DNA from: Halomonas sp. LBP4
GTDB lineage: Bacteria > Pseudomonadota > Gammaproteobacteria > Pseudomonadales > Halomonadaceae
NCBI RefSeq assembly: GCF_003202205.1
Contig: NZ_PDOG01000001.1
Span: 1,169,117-1,233,116, forward strand
Length of the DNA stretch: 64,000 bases
Direction of reading: 5' to 3'
Each line of letters opens with the position of its first letter. The first letter of the stretch is position 1. A program made the position numbers and the translations under genes. Positions 37,045-47,062 of the stretch are shown here, piece by piece. A model generated the notes under the pieces. That model was given only the letters and a program-made list of their open reading frames with translations, searched no databases and was not told the origin of the DNA.

Positions 37045-38034
37045 ATGATCGTATCCCCTGCCCCGACGCGGCAGCAGATCGCTGCCGAGTTCCAGAACCC
37101 CGACTCGGCCTGCCGCTGGATGAGTGGCATCAACGGCCCTCATCGCCTCGAGGTGCCGCGCCCCCGAGAGCTCAGCTTTCGTCACCAGGGCACCAGCCTG
37201 GGCAACGTCTCCATTGGCATCATCGAATACTCGACTCCCGTCCATATCGATATCGCCGACCTGACCCATAGCTACAGCATCAGCCTGCCCTTGCACGGTA
37301 CCCAGAACTTCGAGCTCCGGGGCAACGCCTTCGGCTCCGACACCGGTGTGGCCGCCATCATCTCGCCCAGCCAGCCGCTGCAGCTGAGCATGGACGAGAG
37401 CTGCCGGAAGCGCCTGGTACGGCTGTCGCGCCAGGCCATCGAACGCAAGCTCTCTCAGCTGCTCAGCCGTGAACTGTCCCGCCCGGTCATCTTCGATCCA
37501 CGCATGCCGCTGAGCGGCACGGTGCAGGAGTGGTGGCGGATGGTCGCGAATCTCCAGGATATGTTGGACGCAGACGGCTCGCTGTGCGATCTGCCCGAGG
37601 TGTGGAGCAACTTCGAGAATTCGCTGATCACCAGTCTGCTCTACACCCAGCCCCACAACTACTCGAGCGAATTGCTGGACCGCCAGCAGGGTCGGCCGGC
37701 CTACCTCGCCCGTCTCGAGACCCTGTTCCGGGACTCCCTGGACCACCCGCTGGGCCTGGCCGACCTGGAACGCGTCGCTGGCGTCTCCCGGGAGCGCCTC
37801 TACCGCGACTTCCACAACCAGTACGGGATCTCCCCCATCGCTTACTTCCGCCAGTTGCGCTTCGACCACGTGCGCCAGCAGTTGGAGCAGGCCGCTCCCC
37901 ACGAGAGCGTCTCCAGCATCGCCATGGACTGCGGCTTCCAGCAGTTGGGGCGCTTCTCCCAGGAGTACCGGGCGCGCTTCGGTGAGCTGCCTTCCGAGAC
38001 CCTGAAGCAAACCACCCAAGCCCCGCTACAGTAG
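37045..38034 (+). CDS. antR: AraC/XylS-family activator, probably AntR
   Basis: A 329-residue regulator. The N-terminal AraC-binding-like domain runs to about residue 200 and the C-terminal double helix-turn-helix from about 220 (LADLERVAGVSRERLYRDFH, then SSIAMDCGFQQLGRFSQEYR). AGGAGG lies ahead of the ATG. It is divergent from antABC, the usual arrangement for AntR/BenR. AntR is chosen to match the assigned pathway; anthranilate would be the inducer. Confidence 0.85.
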   Translation: MIVSPAPTRQQIAAEFQNPDSACRWMSGINGPHRLEVPRPRELSFRHQGTSLGNVSIGIIEYSTPVHIDIADLTHSYSISLPLHGTQNFELRGNAFGSDTGVAAIISPSQPLQLSMDESCRKRLVRLSRQAIERKLSQLLSRELSRPVIFDPRMPLSGTVQEWWRMVANLQDMLDADGSLCDLPEVWSNFENSLITSLLYTQPHNYSSELLDRQQGRPAYLARLETLFRDSLDHPLGLADLERVAGVSRERLYRDFHNQYGISPIAYFRQLRFDHVRQQLEQAAPHESVSSIAMDCGFQQLGRFSQEYRARFGELPSETLKQTTQAPLQ

Positions 38035-38113
38035 CCCACAAGCAGGCGCCCCTGTCCGCGCCTACCAGATACTCATCCAGCTACCTGGGTGGACGAGCGT
38101 GGCGTGTTGCTCC

Positions 38114-39592
38114 TCAGGTCCCGCAGAAGGTGCGCAGGACCCGCTCGTTCGGCTCGGCCGGCCGCGTGTAGGCCTCGCGGCCGGGCTGCTCCGCGAAGGG
38201 GCTGGCCAGCACCTCGCGCAGTGCCTCGAAGGGACCGAAGTCGTCGTGCTCGGCCGCCGCGGCCAGGGCCTCCTCGACCTTGTGGTTGCGGGGAATATAG
38301 GCGGGATTGACGCCTCGCATCCGCACGGCGATGGCCTCGGGGTCGCCCGGCTCCCGCGCCAGCCGCTCGCGCCAGCGCGGCAGCCACGCCTTGATGGCCT
38401 CGGAAGGCGCGAAGCGCTCGACCAGCGCCGCGTCCGCCTCGGCCGATTCGGCAGCATCGCAGAGCCGACGGAAGGTCAGGGTGAAGTCGGCACGACCGGC
38501 CTGCATCGCCTCGAGCAGGTCCTCGGCCAGCTCGCGATCCCCGGCCTCCTCCGTGGCCAGGCCCAGCTTGGCGCGCATCACCGCGAGCCACTCGGCCTCG
38601 TACTGCTCCGGGTAGGCCTGGATCAGCGCAGTGGCCCGTTCCACCGCACGCTCCTGGTCGGCATCGATCAGCGGCAGCAGGGTCTCGGCCAGTCGAGCCA
38701 GGTTCCACTGGGCGATCCACGGCTGGTTGGCGTAGGCGTAACGGCCCCCCTCGTCGACGGAGCTGAACACGGTGCGCGGATCATAGGCCTCCATGAAGGC
38801 ACAGGGGCCGTAGTCGATGGTCTCGCCGGAGATCGCCGCGTTGTCGGTGTTCATCACCCCGTGGATGAAGCCGACGCCCATCCACTTCGCCACCAGCGCC
38901 GCCTGGCGCGCCTGCACCGCCTCGACCAGCGCCAGATAGCGCCCGGCCTCGTCCACATCCGCCAGCTCGGGATAGTGGCGCTCGATCGCCTGGTCGGCCA
39001 GCTCGCGCACCGCCTCGACGTCGCCGCGGACGGCGAAGTACTGGAAGGTGCCCACGCGCAGGTGGCTGGCGGCGACGCGGGTCAGCACCGCACCGGGCTC
39101 GGGAAGGCCACGGAAGACCCGCTCGCCGGTGGTCACCGCGGCGAGCGCCCGGGTGGTGGGAATGCCCAGCGCATGCATCGCCTCGCTGACCAGGTACTCG
39201 CGCAGCACCGGCCCCAGCGGCGCACGACCGTCGGCGCCACGGGAGAAGGGCGTACAGCCGGCCCCCTTGAGCTGGATGTCGCGCAGCCGGCCATGGCGGT
39301 CGGTCAGCTCGCCGAGCAGCACCGCCCGGCCATCGCCCAGCCGCGGCACGAAGGTGCCGAACTGGTGGCCGGCATAGGCCTGGGCCAGCGGCTCGGCCCC
39401 CGGCGGCACGGCGTTGCCGGCGAACCACGCGGTGGCCTGGCGCTCATCGAAGGCGTCGAGGTCGAAGCCCAACTCCTCTGCCAGCGACCGGTTGAAGGCG
39501 ACCAGCCGCGGCGCCTCCACCGGCACGGGGTCGAAGCGCTCGTAGAAGCGCTCCGGCAGGCGGGCATAGCGAAGGGTGAACTCGGGAAACAT
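38114..39592 (-). CDS. selO: Protein adenylyltransferase SelO (YdiU)
   Basis: A 492-residue pseudokinase-fold enzyme that attaches AMP to Ser/Thr/Tyr of target proteins and is linked to oxidative stress. Seen are [31 protein letters not shown] (the Lys and Arg nucleotide contacts) and the metal site [12 protein letters not shown]. The C-terminus ends FCGT, a Cys where animal SelO has Sec, so it is not a selenoprotein. The start at 39592 has GGAG upstream. A relic of a second selO end lies at 27682. Confidence 0.94.
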   Translation of the reverse strand: MFPEFTLRYARLPERFYERFDPVPVEAPRLVAFNRSLAEELGFDLDAFDERQATAWFAGNAVPPGAEPLAQAYAGHQFGTFVPRLGDGRAVLLGELTDRHGRLRDIQLKGAGCTPFSRGADGRAPLGPVLREYLVSEAMHALGIPTTRALAAVTTGERVFRGLPEPGAVLTRVAASHLRVGTFQYFAVRGDVEAVRELADQAIERHYPELADVDEAGRYLALVEAVQARQAALVAKWMGVGFIHGVMNTDNAAISGETIDYGPCAFMEAYDPRTVFSSVDEGGRYAYANQPWIAQWNLARLAETLLPLIDADQERAVERATALIQAYPEQYEAEWLAVMRAKLGLATEEAGDRELAEDLLEAMQAGRADFTLTFRRLCDAAESAEADAALVERFAPSEAIKAWLPRWRERLAREPGDPEAIAVRMRGVNPAYIPRNHKVEEALAAAAEHDDFGPFEALREVLASPFAEQPGREAYTRPAEPNERVLRTFCGT

Positions 39593-39746
39593 GGCGGCTC
39601 CGGATGGCGGCTGAGTGTCGGGAAGACAGGAAAGGACACACTGATGAGACAAGAGGTGCCCGTCAACATTCCGGTGCCGTCGACTTTGCAATCCCCGCCA
39701 CTCGGTGCCATACACAAGAGACCCCTGTTCGTCCCCAAGGTGCAGG

Positions 39747-41879
39747 ATGTTGCCCCCAGCCGGTCCGGCACGCCGCGTCTTCACCACGGCCCTGGTCGTG
39801 GCGGTGATCGCCTTCGCCGTTGCCGCCGGCCTGGCCTGGGTGGATCGCGGCGCGCGGTTGCAGACGACCGGGAACTGGCTGGAGCGCATCCAGCAGGAAG
39901 CCGCGGCGGCCGCCGAGTCGCTGGACGCCGACCTGCGCCACCTCTCCGGCCTCGCCGACGAGATCGCCGCCGACCTGGAAAGCGGCGAGTTGCCGCTCAC
40001 CCGGGTAGAGGCCCGGCTCGAGGCCCTGGTGGAGCACCATCCCTACGTGTTCGGGGTCGGGGTGATATTTCGCCCCTATGCCTACGCCCCGGACCGGCGG
40101 CTGTATGCGCCCTATATCGTCAAGCGCAACGGTGTCCATCGGATGGTGTGGGTGGGCGACGTCTACGACTACACCCGGCCCGAGCACGACTGGTATCACC
40201 AGGGGACCGCGCGCCCGGGCTGGCTCGAGCCCTTCTTCGGCCAGGCCAGCCAGGCGATGCTCGCCCTCTATTGCACCCCCTTCCGACTCCCCGGGGACGA
40301 GGCTGGCGAGACCGCCGGCACCGTCTGCATCGACTACTCGATCGAGGATGTCTGGGCTCTGGTCGGCGCCCTGGACCTGGGCGAGACCGGCTATGCCTTC
40401 GTCATCACCGACCAGGGCACCTTCGTGTCGCACCCGCGGCGGGACTACGTGCGCCAGGGCCTGACCCTGTACGACATCGCCGAGCGACTGGGCGACCCGG
40501 TGCTGCGGCGCCTGGCCCAGCGGGCCACCGACCTGCGCAGCGGCGCGCTCGCCCACTCCAACGAGCTCACCGGCCAGGACTCCCGGATCTTCTATGGCCC
40601 CATCACGGCACCGGACTGGTCCCTGGCGGTGGTGGCCTTCACCGCCGAGGTGCCGCTCGACCTCAGCGACCACAAGCGCCGGCAGATCCTGATCACCATC
40701 GCCCTGATCACCGGCGCGACCGGCCTGGTCGTCCTGCTCGTCGCCTACCGGCTGGACTCCAGCGCGGTGCTGTGGAGCGGGAGTCTCACCGTGGCCCTGC
40801 TGTTCCTGGTCGGCGTGGCCCACCTCTGGACCCTGGAGTTTGCCGAGGCCGGCCGCGATCCGCCGGAGGCGGTCATGCTGGTCGACCGTGCCGGCATCCA
40901 GAGCTACCTCGCCGGCTACGCCGAGGAGGCCCGCCTGCAGCGCTTCGACGACCCGATCGAGCTGCCGACCGGGGTGTTCATCCAGGCGATCCGCTTCCAG
41001 ACGGCGCACGATTTCGTCGTCACCGGCTACGTCTGGCAGCGCTATACGGTGCCGGACCACGATGACCTGCAGCGCGGGATCTTCTTCCCCGACGCCATCC
41101 CCCATGAGGACATCCGCGAGGAGCTGTTCCGCTTCCGCGAAGGCGACAGCGAGGTGGTCGGCTGGTACTTCAAGACCACCCTGCATCAACCCTTCGACTA
41201 CTCCCGCTTCCCGATCGACATCAAGACCCTGCGGCTGCGCCTCTGGCATCCGGATGTGGCGCACCATGTCGTGCTGGTGCCGGAACTGGAGGCCTACCGG
41301 CTGATCCACCCCACGGCACTGCCGGGGATGGAGCCCGGCTTTCGCCTGCCGGGCTGGCAGCTGCAGCGCAGCTTCTTCGCCTTTCGCTTCCACGACTACC
41401 GCAGCGACCTCGGAATACGCGGGAGCGCCAGGGTGGGCGAGTTTCCCGAGCTGACCTACCACCTCACCCTGCTGCGCAACATCACCGACGCCTTCATCTC
41501 CAACCAGATCCCGCTGTTCGTCGCCGCCATCATGCTGTTCGCGATGCTGATGATCGACACCCGGGAGAAGGACCGTGCCTCCCTGTACGGCTTCACCACC
41601 GCCACGGTACTGGCGACGGCGGCGGCCATCTTCTTCATCATCCTGCTCGCGCATATCGACGTCCGCCGCCGCTACGCCGTCGAAGAGATCATGTACCTGG
41701 AGTACTTCTACTTCATCACCTACTTCACCATCGTCGCCATCTCCATCAACGCCTTCATGCTCACGGCGCTCAACGACAACCGCTTCTTCCACTACCGCGA
41801 CAACCTCATCCCCAAGCTGCTGTTCTGGCCGCTGCTGCACGGGGCCTTCTTCGTGGTCACGGTGTATGTCTTCCTGTGA
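39747..41879 (+). CDS. Cache-sensor protein fused to a pentameric ligand-gated ion channel-like module
   Basis: A 710-residue membrane protein. TM1 is at about 11-31. A periplasmic double-Cache-like domain spans 32-312 ([41 protein letters not shown]). TM2 and TM3 lie at about 313-335 and 339-361. A beta-rich extracellular domain follows, with the Cys-loop-position motif FDYSRFPID at 483, then four helices (about 586-603, 612-637, 652-672, 687-710). The last part has the size, order and inside/outside parity of a bacterial Cys-loop-type channel. No kinase, GGDEF or chemotaxis domain is present, so output by ion flow is the inference. The ATG at 39747 is preferred to a GTG at 39705. It is divergent from selO. 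Confidence 0.75.
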   Translation: MLPPAGPARRVFTTALVVAVIAFAVAAGLAWVDRGARLQTTGNWLERIQQEAAAAAESLDADLRHLSGLADEIAADLESGELPLTRVEARLEALVEHHPYVFGVGVIFRPYAYAPDRRLYAPYIVKRNGVHRMVWVGDVYDYTRPEHDWYHQGTARPGWLEPFFGQASQAMLALYCTPFRLPGDEAGETAGTVCIDYSIEDVWALVGALDLGETGYAFVITDQGTFVSHPRRDYVRQGLTLYDIAERLGDPVLRRLAQRATDLRSGALAHSNELTGQDSRIFYGPITAPDWSLAVVAFTAEVPLDLSDHKRRQILITIALITGATGLVVLLVAYRLDSSAVLWSGSLTVALLFLVGVAHLWTLEFAEAGRDPPEAVMLVDRAGIQSYLAGYAEEARLQRFDDPIELPTGVFIQAIRFQTAHDFVVTGYVWQRYTVPDHDDLQRGIFFPDAIPHEDIREELFRFREGDSEVVGWYFKTTLHQPFDYSRFPIDIKTLRLRLWHPDVAHHVVLVPELEAYRLIHPTALPGMEPGFRLPGWQLQRSFFAFRFHDYRSDLGIRGSARVGEFPELTYHLTLLRNITDAFISNQIPLFVAAIMLFAMLMIDTREKDRASLYGFTTATVLATAAAIFFIILLAHIDVRRRYAVEEIMYLEYFYFITYFTIVAISINAFMLTALNDNRFFHYRDNLIPKLLFWPLLHGAFFVVTVYVFL

Positions 41880-41908
41880 CCCGGGCCGCGGGTGGCGACA
41901 GCCAGAGC

Positions 41909-42583
41909 TCAGCCGGTGCCGGAGAGAGGGTTGCCGAGCTGCCGGACGCTGGCCACGAAGTCACTGAAGCGTTCCCCCTGGATCAGCACGTGCTCGCGCA
42001 GGGCCTGCTCGGCGGTGGACGCCTCCCCCTTCTCGATCGCGGCGACGATCTCGCGGTGTTCGTGGAGGGAGCCCCCCATGCGCTGACGGACCTGCAGTTG
42101 CAGACGCCGGTAGGGCTTGAGTCGCTGCTTGAGCTGACGCGCCTCTTCCGCCAGGAAGGTGTTGTGGCTGGCGGCATAGATACAGTCGTGGAAGCCCTCG
42201 TTCTCGTAGTAGTACTCGTCGGTATCGCCCGCCCCGGCGGCGGCCTCGCAACGCGCCAGCGCCTCGCGCAGGGCGGCGAGCTCCTCCTCCGTGATGCGCC
42301 GCGCCGCCAGGCGCCCGCACATGCCCTCCAGCTCGGCCATCACCTCGAACATCTCGACCAGCTGGTCGAGACCGACCCGGGCCACGAAGGTGCCCTTCTT
42401 CGGTGACACCGTCACCAGGCCGCTGGCCACCAGCTGCTGGATGGCCTCGCGCACCGGGGTGCGCGATACCTCGAAGTCCCGGCACAGGGTCTCGGGGTCG
42501 AGGCGCTCGCCGGGCGACCGGCGGCCATTGATGATGTCGTCCTCCAGGGCATCCCGGAGCCGCTGGGCATTGGATCGTTTCAT
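41909..42583 (-). CDS. GntR-family (FCD/FadR-type) regulator of the malonate operon
   Basis: A 224-residue regulator with an N-terminal winged HTH (LDPETLCRDFEVSRTPVREA) and a helical FCD ligand domain whose metal or acid ligands include ENEGFHDCIY and EHREIVAAI. It is divergent from the dctPQM-matA-matB operon across 170 bp and is the natural repressor of it, with malonate or malonyl-CoA as likely effector. It converges on the Cache-channel gene. Confidence 0.88.
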   Translation of the reverse strand: MKRSNAQRLRDALEDDIINGRRSPGERLDPETLCRDFEVSRTPVREAIQQLVASGLVTVSPKKGTFVARVGLDQLVEMFEVMAELEGMCGRLAARRITEEELAALREALARCEAAAGAGDTDEYYYENEGFHDCIYAASHNTFLAEEARQLKQRLKPYRRLQLQVRQRMGGSLHEHREIVAAIEKGEASTAEQALREHVLIQGERFSDFVASVRQLGNPLSGTG

Positions 42584-42661
42584 GCCGCTCTCCTCCCTCT
42601 TCCCGGCGTTCGCCGCGCATCCGCACCAGCGCAGCCGCCACCTTTGTCTAACCGTCGAACA

Positions 42662-42713
42662 TTGACATTAGTATATCCAAAGAGCTATAGAAGTATACAT
42701 CAGCCGTGCTGAT
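42662..42713 (+). promoter_or_regulatory. Promoter and operator candidates of the malonate operon
   Basis: TTGACA (42662-42667) and TATAGA (42686-42691) are spaced 18 bp. A GTATAC palindrome (42693-42698, within AAGTATACAT) and a perfect 6-3-6 inverted repeat ATCAGC-CGT-GCTGAT (42699-42713) cover the expected start point, where a GntR repressor would block. TATA-rich GTATAC cores are usual for FCD-type GntR operators. Confidence 0.6.
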
Positions 42714-42753
42714 GGACATATCAACCCACAACAACAACGTCTCTGGAGATGCC

Positions 42754-43755
42754 ATGAAACCCTCACTCACTCCCATCGTGGCGGGCCTGGCCCTGGCCGC
42801 CCTCGCCGCAAGCTCCGTCGCTTCCGCCCAGACCGTGCTGCGCGCCTCCCACCAGTTCCCCGGGGGACAGGGAGACGTGCGCGACGAGATGGTGCAGATG
42901 ATGGCCGACAAGGTCGCCGAGGCCGATGTCGGCCTCGAGATCCAGGTCTATCCCGGCCAGTCGCTGTTCAAGGCCGACGAGCAGTGGGGCGCTCTGGTTC
43001 GCGGACGCCTGGACATCACCGCCCTGCCGCTGGACTACGCCAGCGGTCGCCATCCCGAGTTCTCGGCCACCCTGATGCCCGGCCTGGTTCGCAACCACGA
43101 GCACGCCCAGCGCCTCAACGACTCCGAGTTCATGGACATGATCAAGGCGGTCATCCAGGAAGGCGGCGCCCGGGTGCTGGCCGATGCCTGGCTCTCGGGG
43201 GCCTTCGCGTCCAGCCAGAACTGCATCACCTCGCCGGAGACCGTGGAAGGACAGAACTTCCGCGCCGCCGGGCCCGCCTTCGAGGAGATGCTGGAGGCCG
43301 CCGGGGCCTCGATCGCCTCCATGCCTTCCTCGGAGATCTACACCGCCATGCAGACCGGGGTGCTGGACGCCGCCAACACCTCCTCCATGTCCTTCATCTC
43401 CTACCGTCTCTACGAGCAGGTGGACTGCTTGACCGAACCCGGCGAGCACGCCCTGTGGTTCATGTACGAGCCGATCCTGATCTCCGAGCAGGTCTGGCAA
43501 GGGCTCGACGAGGCGCAGCAACAGGCCCTGACGGCCGCAGCCGATGAGGCCGAGGCGTTCTTCGCCGCCGAGGCCGCCGCCATCGACCAGCAGATGGTCG
43601 AGGTGTTCGAGGAGAACGGCGTCGAGGTGGTCAGCATGAGCAAGGAGGACTACGACGCCTGGCTGGAGATCGCCAAGCAGAGCTCCTACAAGAACTTCGC
43701 CGAGCGCGTTCCCAACGGCCAGGCCCTGATCGACGCCGCCCTCGCGGTGGAATGA
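42754..43755 (+). CDS. dctP: TRAP transporter substrate-binding protein, probable malonate receptor
   Basis: A 333-residue periplasmic binding protein with a signal peptide ending VASA before QTVLRAS. The DctP-like NFRAAGPAFEEMLEAAGAS carries the Arg that binds the ligand carboxylate. MQTGVLDAANTSSMSF follows. The ATG at 42754 has TGGAGA upstream. Operon partners are dctQ, dctM, malonyl-CoA decarboxylase and malonyl-CoA synthetase, so malonate is the expected ligand (MatP role). Confidence 0.88.
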   Translation: MKPSLTPIVAGLALAALAASSVASAQTVLRASHQFPGGQGDVRDEMVQMMADKVAEADVGLEIQVYPGQSLFKADEQWGALVRGRLDITALPLDYASGRHPEFSATLMPGLVRNHEHAQRLNDSEFMDMIKAVIQEGGARVLADAWLSGAFASSQNCITSPETVEGQNFRAAGPAFEEMLEAAGASIASMPSSEIYTAMQTGVLDAANTSSMSFISYRLYEQVDCLTEPGEHALWFMYEPILISEQVWQGLDEAQQQALTAAADEAEAFFAAEAAAIDQQMVEVFEENGVEVVSMSKEDYDAWLEIAKQSSYKNFAERVPNGQALIDAALAVE

Positions 43756-43786
43756 CGCCAACGCTGCGATCCACTCGGACCCGACC

Positions 43787-43808
43787 GGCCGCCCCTGCGA
43801 GGGCGGCC
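43787..43808 (+). terminator. Hairpin between dctP and dctQ
   Basis: A perfect 8-bp stem GGCCGCCC / GGGCGGCC with a 6-base loop and no T run. In transport operons such hairpins stabilise the upstream binding-protein message and let fewer transcripts pass on, giving more receptor than membrane subunit. That role is inferred. Confidence 0.6.
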
Positions 43809-43831
43809 ATCCCGTCATATCGGAGGGCCTC

Positions 43832-44353
43832 ATGGAACACTCCCGCACTACTGACGCCACGACGCCCGGCAGGTTCGTCGGCGGCTATATCCGCCTGATG
43901 GATCAACTCTCGCGTGCTACCGCCTTTCTCGCCGCCGCCTTCTTCATCGCCGGCGTGGTGGTGGTCTGCCAGATGGTGTTCGTGCGCTATATCCTCGGCG
44001 AGAGCACCAGCTGGCAGACCGAGTTTACGGTCTTCTCGGTCACCGCCGCCATGCTGCTCGGTAGCCCCTATGTGCTGATGACCGGCGGCCACGTCGCCAT
44101 CACCCTGCTGCCGGATGCGATCGGTGGCGTGATCGGCAAGCTGATGCGGCTCATCGCGGCCCTGTTCGGCCTGGGCTTCTGTCTCGCCCTGGCCTACGCC
44201 TCCTGGATCTATGTCGCCGAAGCCTGGCACGGCGGCTGGACCACCGGCTCCGTATGGAACCCGGTCCTGTGGCCGGCCTTGCTGCCCATGGCAGTGGGCA
44301 TCAGCCTGCTGACGTTGCAGTACGTCGCCGAAATCCTGCGCGGGGAGGGCTGA
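43832..44353 (+). CDS. dctQ: TRAP transporter small permease (DctQ), malonate operon
   Basis: A 173-residue four-helix membrane subunit. AFFIAGVVVVCQMVFVRYIL and WQTEFTVFSVTAAMLLG are typical DctQ stretches. GGAGGG lies ahead of the ATG and dctM begins 2 bp after the stop. Pairs with the following DctM to import the ligand delivered by the binding protein. Confidence 0.88.
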   Translation: MEHSRTTDATTPGRFVGGYIRLMDQLSRATAFLAAAFFIAGVVVVCQMVFVRYILGESTSWQTEFTVFSVTAAMLLGSPYVLMTGGHVAITLLPDAIGGVIGKLMRLIAALFGLGFCLALAYASWIYVAEAWHGGWTTGSVWNPVLWPALLPMAVGISLLTLQYVAEILRGEG

Positions 44354-44355
44354 AC

Positions 44356-45690
44356 ATGGATCCCGTTACCGCCGGCATTCTCGTCGCCATCGGCTTGATC
44401 GTGCTGATGGCCATCGGCACGCCCATCGCCTTCGCCCTGGGCGCCATTTCCTTGATCGCCCTGGTCGCCGACCGCGGAATGGCGGAGCTGACCTATTTCG
44501 GCGAGACCTTCTTCGACCGCATTGCGGAATTTGGTTTCGTCGCCATCCCCATGTTCATCCTGATGGGCGCCGCCGTGGCCTCGTCGCCCACCGGACGCGA
44601 CCTCTACCGCTCGCTGGACCTCTGGTTGGGCAGGCTACCCGGTGGCCTGGCGATCTCCAATATCGGCGCCTGCTCGATCTTCGCCGCCCTCTCCGGCTCG
44701 TCACCCGCTACCTGCGCGGCCATCGGCAAGATGGGCATTCCCGAGATGCGCAGCCGGGGCTATCCCGATGGCGTGGCCGCGGGCTGCATCGCCGCCGGGG
44801 GCACCCTGGGCATCCTGATTCCGCCTTCGGTGACCATGATCATCTACGGCATCGCCACCGAGACCTCCATCGGCCGCCTGTTCATCGCCGGCATCGTGCC
44901 CGGCTTCATGCTCGCCGGGCTGTTCATGGTCTGGACGCTGATCGCCTGCAAACTGGCCGGCGGCTACGGCACTCCCATGGTCACGGCCACCGAGAGCATC
45001 AAGCAGACCGTCCGCCAGAATGTCGATGCCAACATCAAGGCCCTGATCAGGGTGCTGCCCTTCCTGGCCGTGGTGCTCGGTATCCTCTTCGCCCTCTACG
45101 GCGGGGTGGCCACCCCCTCCGAAGCCGCTGGCGTCGGTGCCTTCTTCTGTATAGCGCTGGCCGTTATCATCTACCGCATGTGGCAGGTCAAGCCCCTCGC
45201 GCTGATCATGCGCGATGCGCTGCGCGAGAGTGTGATGATCATGCTGATCATCGCCGCCGCCGAGGTGTTCGCCTATGCCCTGTCGTCGCTGTTCATCACC
45301 CAGACCGTGGCCGGTGCCATCGCCGATCTGGAGGTCAACCGCTGGGTACTGATGGGCGTGATCAACGTCTTCCTGCTGGTGGCCGGCTTCTTCCTGCCCC
45401 CGGTGGCGGTGATCGTGATGACCGCCCCGATCCTGCTGCCGATCATCCTGGCGGCCAACTTCGATCCCTACTGGTTCGCGGTGGTCCTGACCATCAACCT
45501 GGAGATTGGCCTGATCACCCCCCCGGTGGGGCTCAACCTGTTCATCATCAACAGCATTGCGCCGGACATCTCGCTGCGCGACGTGCTGATGGGCAGCCTG
45601 CCCTATGCGCTATGCATGGTGCTGGGGATTTTGCTGCTGTGCTTCTTCCCGGGACTGGCCACCTGGCTACCCGATCTGCTCATGGGTTGA
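44356..45690 (+). CDS. dctM: TRAP transporter large permease (DctM), malonate operon
   Basis: A 444-residue multi-helix carrier subunit. Family stretches include AIPMFILMGAAVASSPTG, GGTLGILIPPSVTMIIYG and GLITPPVGLNLFIINSI. GGGGAGGG precedes the ATG at 44356; the frame is open upstream inside dctQ but that part is not DctM-like. It is followed by malonyl-CoA decarboxylase after 16 bp. Confidence 0.92.
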   Translation: MDPVTAGILVAIGLIVLMAIGTPIAFALGAISLIALVADRGMAELTYFGETFFDRIAEFGFVAIPMFILMGAAVASSPTGRDLYRSLDLWLGRLPGGLAISNIGACSIFAALSGSSPATCAAIGKMGIPEMRSRGYPDGVAAGCIAAGGTLGILIPPSVTMIIYGIATETSIGRLFIAGIVPGFMLAGLFMVWTLIACKLAGGYGTPMVTATESIKQTVRQNVDANIKALIRVLPFLAVVLGILFALYGGVATPSEAAGVGAFFCIALAVIIYRMWQVKPLALIMRDALRESVMIMLIIAAAEVFAYALSSLFITQTVAGAIADLEVNRWVLMGVINVFLLVAGFFLPPVAVIVMTAPILLPIILAANFDPYWFAVVLTINLEIGLITPPVGLNLFIINSIAPDISLRDVLMGSLPYALCMVLGILLLCFFPGLATWLPDLLMG

Positions 45691-45706
45691 CGGAGGATTC
45701 TCGAAC

Positions 45707-47062
45707 GTGAACATGACGTTTCTGCAGGAACTGTTCAACAACATCACCCAGCGGGACGCCCTGCGCAGGCGCCGCCAGGGCGATGCAACCACGCCCGACC
45801 ATACCCAGCTGATGGCGGCCTGCCGCGCCCTGCTGGAGAGCGACGGCGAGGCCTCGAGCATCGCCCTGGCCAGCCGGGCGCTGGCCATGTACCGCCGGCT
45901 GGACGAGACGGAGAAGCAGCACTTCTTCGAGGGCCTGGCGACGGAGTTCGCCGCCGAGCCGTCGGCCATCGACGCGGCCTACGAGGCCTATCGCCAGGCC
46001 CGCGACAACGCCACCCTGCAGGCGCTCTTCGAAGCCTGCGAGCCGCAGCGCCAGGAGCTGTTCAGACGCCTCAACCTGGCCAGTGACGGCACCTACGAGC
46101 TGGTCCGCATGCGTGAGGATCTGCTGGGGTGGCTGCGCGACCGGCCCCACCTGGGCGCCATCGATGCCGATTTCGCTCACCTGTTCGGCTCCTGGTTCAA
46201 CCGTGGCTTCCTGATGCTCAAGCGCATCGACTGGAACACCCCGGCCTCGATTCTAGAGAAGATCATCCGCTACGAGGCCGTGCACGAGATCCAGGACTGG
46301 AACGACCTGCGCCGCCGCCTGGATGCCCGCGATCGCCGCTGCTTCGCCTTCTTTCACCCGGCCATCGGCGACGAGCCGCTGATCTTCGTGGAGGTGGCCC
46401 TGCACAAGGGCCTGCCGGAGCGGATCCAGCCGATCCTTTCGGGCGAGCAAAGCGAGATCGACGACCCCGAGGCGGCCGACACCGCCGCCTTCTTCGGCAT
46501 CAGCAACTGCCAGACCGGCCTGCGCGGGATCTCCTTCGGCAACTTCCTGATCAAGCAGGTGGTCCAGGAGCTCAAGCAGGAGCTGCCCCAGCTGCGCCAC
46601 TTCGTGACGCTCTCGCCGGTGCCCGGCTTCGGCAGGTGGCTGGCCGGCTGCCGCGAGGACGAGACGCTGCCGGCCGAACTGCGCAACACCCTGGCCGCGC
46701 TCGATACCCCCGGCTGGCATCGGGATGCCAGGCTCGCCGAGCGCCTCGAGACGGTGATCAAGCCCCTGGCCGCCCGCTACCTGGTCGAGGAGAAGAACGC
46801 CAGGGGCCTGCCGCTCAACGCCGTGGCCCGTTTCCACCTCGGCAACGGCGCCGAGCTGCACCGCATCAACTGGTTGGGCGACGTCTCGGCCAAGGGCCTC
46901 GAGCAGGCCGCCGGGCTGATGGTCAATTACCTCTACGTGCTCGACGACATCGAGCGCAATCACGAGAACTATACCGCCAACGCCACCGTGGCCCGTTCGA
47001 GCGAGGTCAAGGACCTCGTCCGCAAGGCCAGGAAGCTGGCCAAGGGAGAGACGACCAAATGA
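45707..47062 (+). CDS. matA: Malonyl-CoA decarboxylase
   Basis: A 451-residue enzyme that releases CO2 from malonyl-CoA to give acetyl-CoA. The helical N-terminal domain runs to about 150, followed by the GNAT-like catalytic domain. The conserved region LRHFVTLSPVPGFGRWL holds the catalytic Ser, with the family ending ARFHLGNGAELHRINWLGD. The GTG at 45707 lies 9 bases after GGAGGA and is preferred to the ATG two codons later. Its stop overlaps the matB start (ATGA). Confidence 0.94.
   Translation: MNMTFLQELFNNITQRDALRRRRQGDATTPDHTQLMAACRALLESDGEASSIALASRALAMYRRLDETEKQHFFEGLATEFAAEPSAIDAAYEAYRQARDNATLQALFEACEPQRQELFRRLNLASDGTYELVRMREDLLGWLRDRPHLGAIDADFAHLFGSWFNRGFLMLKRIDWNTPASILEKIIRYEAVHEIQDWNDLRRRLDARDRRCFAFFHPAIGDEPLIFVEVALHKGLPERIQPILSGEQSEIDDPEAADTAAFFGISNCQTGLRGISFGNFLIKQVVQELKQELPQLRHFVTLSPVPGFGRWLAGCREDETLPAELRNTLAALDTPGWHRDARLAERLETVIKPLAARYLVEEKNARGLPLNAVARFHLGNGAELHRINWLGDVSAKGLEQAAGLMVNYLYVLDDIERNHENYTANATVARSSEVKDLVRKARKLAKGETTK

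Noticed and set aside
38114..39592. Functional link of selO to the selenium cluster
   Set aside because: Despite its name this SelO ends in a Cys form and acts as an AMPylase; it lies 30 kb from the sen genes.
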